Shown piece by piece: positions 6,693 through 7,889 of a DNA stretch of 7,889 nucleotides; position 1 is the first letter of the stretch; each line of letters opens with the position of its first letter. The notes under the pieces are model-generated. The model did not search any database, had not been told where the DNA came from, and saw nothing but the letters and a program-made list of their open reading frames with translations. The translations under genes and the position numbers were made by a program. Origin of the DNA: Myxococcales bacterium (GTDB lineage Bacteria; Myxococcota_A; Polyangia; Polyangiales; Houyiibacteriaceae); contig JABDJF010000783.1 in assembly GCA_013002645.1 (NCBI GenBank), positions 1 through 7,889 on the forward strand, in the 5' to 3' direction.

Positions 6693-7889
6693 GTGAGCAT
6701 TTGGTGGTGCGTGCCCGTCCTGCTGCTGGTTTGGCTTGCGGCCCGCGGCGGGCGGCTGAAACGAGCCGTCGGGCGTGTCGTCGAGCGTAGGCTGGGTGGT
6801 TACCGACATGAAGTCGAGCCGGCCGACCAGACGCTGCCACGCGAGGTCGGAGGAGCCGCGCCCAGGGTGGCCGTGCTCGGCGGCGGGCTGGCGGGCATCG
6901 GCGCCGCGTCCGCGCTCGGCGAACGCGGCATCGCCGTCACGCTCTTCGAGCGCAACGCGTACCTTGGCGGAAAGATCGGTGCGTGGAAGGTCCCCGTGGG
7001 GACCGGGGAACAGACTGTCGAGCACGGCTTTCATGCGTTCTTCCGGCAGTACTACAACTTGAACGAATTCCTCGACCGCTTGGGGGTCCGGAAGGATTTC
7101 CGCGCAATCGAGGACTACGTAATCCTCCACGCCGACCTCGAGCCGCAAAGCTACGGAAACGTGGAGACCGTGCCCGCACTCAACATCGTCGACCTCGGCC
7201 GGCGCGGCTTCTATCGCTGGCGCGATGTCATACCCAAGCGGACGCGCGAACGCCTCGATTCGTTCGTTCGGTTCGACATGGAACGCACATACGAAGCCTA
7301 CGATGCGATCCCTTTCGGGCGCTTTTGCGAAGAAGCGGATCTTCCCCCCGAGCTCCGGCTTTCTTTTCGAACCTTTGCCCGCGCGTTCTTTTCAGACGAG
7401 GCCAACCTATCGACGGCGGACGTCCTTCGTGCCTTCCACTTCTACTACCTCAGCCATGACCACGGTTTGCTCTACGACTATCCCGCGGGCGACTACGAGA
7501 CGACGCTCCTCGCCCCAATTCGCGCGCATCTCGAAGCCAATGAAGTCGAGATTCGGCTGAGCTCGCCGGTGTCCGAAATCGAGCGAGGCGAAGGCAAACG
7601 ATTTCGGATTGAACGAGAAGAGTATGACTGGGTCGTGATGGCCGCGGACATTCCCGGCATGCAGTCGATCTTGGAACACTCTGCATGGCTGCGGGAGGTC
7701 GACGCCGAGCTCGTTCGGAACATGCAGGCGCTCCGGACTTCCAACGGCTACGCGGTCTGGCGAATCTGGGTCGATCGCGATGTTCGCGCGGGCCTACCCA
7801 CGTTCATCAACGTCGACCGCAAGCGCCTCTTGGACTCGGTGACGCTTTACCATCGGGTTACCGACGAGGCGTCCGCCTGGGTCGAGATC
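6693..7889 (+). CDS. crtU: CrtU-type carotenoid desaturase/methyltransferase (aromatic ring synthase), 3' end outside window
   Basis: The frame is open for 399 codons from GTG 6693 to the right edge, so the C-terminus is missing. After a hydrophobic segment (about 3-17, IWWCVPVLLLVWLAA) and an Arg-rich stretch comes an FAD-binding fold, VAVLGGGLAGIGAASAL (59-75), with Glu86 ending the second strand and then YLGGKIGAW. The block EHGFHAFFRQYYNL (110-123) is what I recognise as typical of CrtU (isorenieratene synthase) proteins. TYEAYDAIPFGRF, FARAFFSDEANLS and GLLYDYPAGDYETTLLAPI further on fit the same family. CrtU converts beta-ionone rings to aromatic phi rings by desaturation and methyl migration; the cyanobacterial relative CruE makes chi rings, and the two cannot be separated here. 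It is divergent from crtL-crtI-crtB, whose cyclase would supply its substrate. The N-terminal segment suggests membrane anchoring. Another amine-oxidase-fold flavoprotein is the main alternative. Confidence 0.78.
   Translation, partial: MSIWWCVPVLLLVWLAARGGRLKRAVGRVVERRLGGYRHEVEPADQTLPREVGGAAPRVAVLGGGLAGIGAASALGERGIAVTLFERNAYLGGKIGAWKVPVGTGEQTVEHGFHAFFRQYYNLNEFLDRLGVRKDFRAIEDYVILHADLEPQSYGNVETVPALNIVDLGRRGFYRWRDVIPKRTRERLDSFVRFDMERTYEAYDAIPFGRFCEEADLPPELRLSFRTFARAFFSDEANLSTADVLRAFHFYYLSHDHGLLYDYPAGDYETTLLAPIRAHLEANEVEIRLSSPVSEIERGEGKRFRIEREEYDWVVMAADIPGMQSILEHSAWLREVDAELVRNMQALRTSNGYAVWRIWVDRDVRAGLPTFINVDRKRLLDSVTLYHRVTDEASAWVEI

Noticed and set aside
6667..6696. A 9-residue leader frame (ATG 6667) whose TGA overlaps the crtU GTG as GTGA
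   Set aside because: The ATG has no Shine-Dalgarno, the peptide has no attenuator-like codon pattern, and crtU has its own good ribosome site. It is probably coincidence.

Overview
The window is a GC-rich, densely coded stretch of bacterial chromosome, and its core is a carotenoid biosynthesis cluster. GC-rich coding, a large lipoprotein-type penicillin acylase homologue and clustered carotenoid genes fit a Gram-negative bacterium. Something like Myxococcota would suit, but that placement is inference with low confidence: no marker gene is present.

Layout, left to right. (1) Positions 2241 down to the left edge, minus strand: most of a penicillin acylase (Ntn-hydrolase, peptidase S45) family lipoprotein, whose C-terminus lies outside the window. 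(2) 2242-2435: a short divergent spacer with no convincing signal. (3) 2436-2831, plus strand: a small one-domain VOC (glyoxalase/bleomycin-resistance fold) protein, ending tail to tail with the carotenoid operon. (4) 2873-6563, minus strand: a tightly overlapping three-gene operon transcribed in the order lycopene cyclase (crtL/LCYB type), phytoene desaturase (crtI), phytoene synthase (crtB). Each junction is a 4-bp stop/start overlap (ATGA, then GTGA). (5) 6564-6692: a divergent control region with a TTGACA element and a 20-bp imperfect palindrome. (6) 6693 to the right edge, plus strand: a divergent flavoprotein that I read as a CrtU-type carotenoid desaturase/methyltransferase (aromatic-ring synthase), cut off by the window end.

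Read together, the genes give GGPP -> phytoene (CrtB) -> lycopene (CrtI) -> gamma- or beta-carotene (CrtL) -> aromatic-ring carotenoid (CrtU). The predicted end product is an isorenieratene- or chlorobactene-type pigment. No GGPP synthase, hydroxylase, ketolase or light-response regulator is visible, so any of these must lie outside. The most interesting points are the aromatic-carotenoid logic, the plant/cyanobacterial-like lycopene cyclase, the possible operator between the two divergent units, and a probable N-terminal membrane anchor on CrtU.

No stretch longer than 300 bases lacks a gene. No tRNA, rRNA, CRISPR array, insertion sequence or phage gene was seen.
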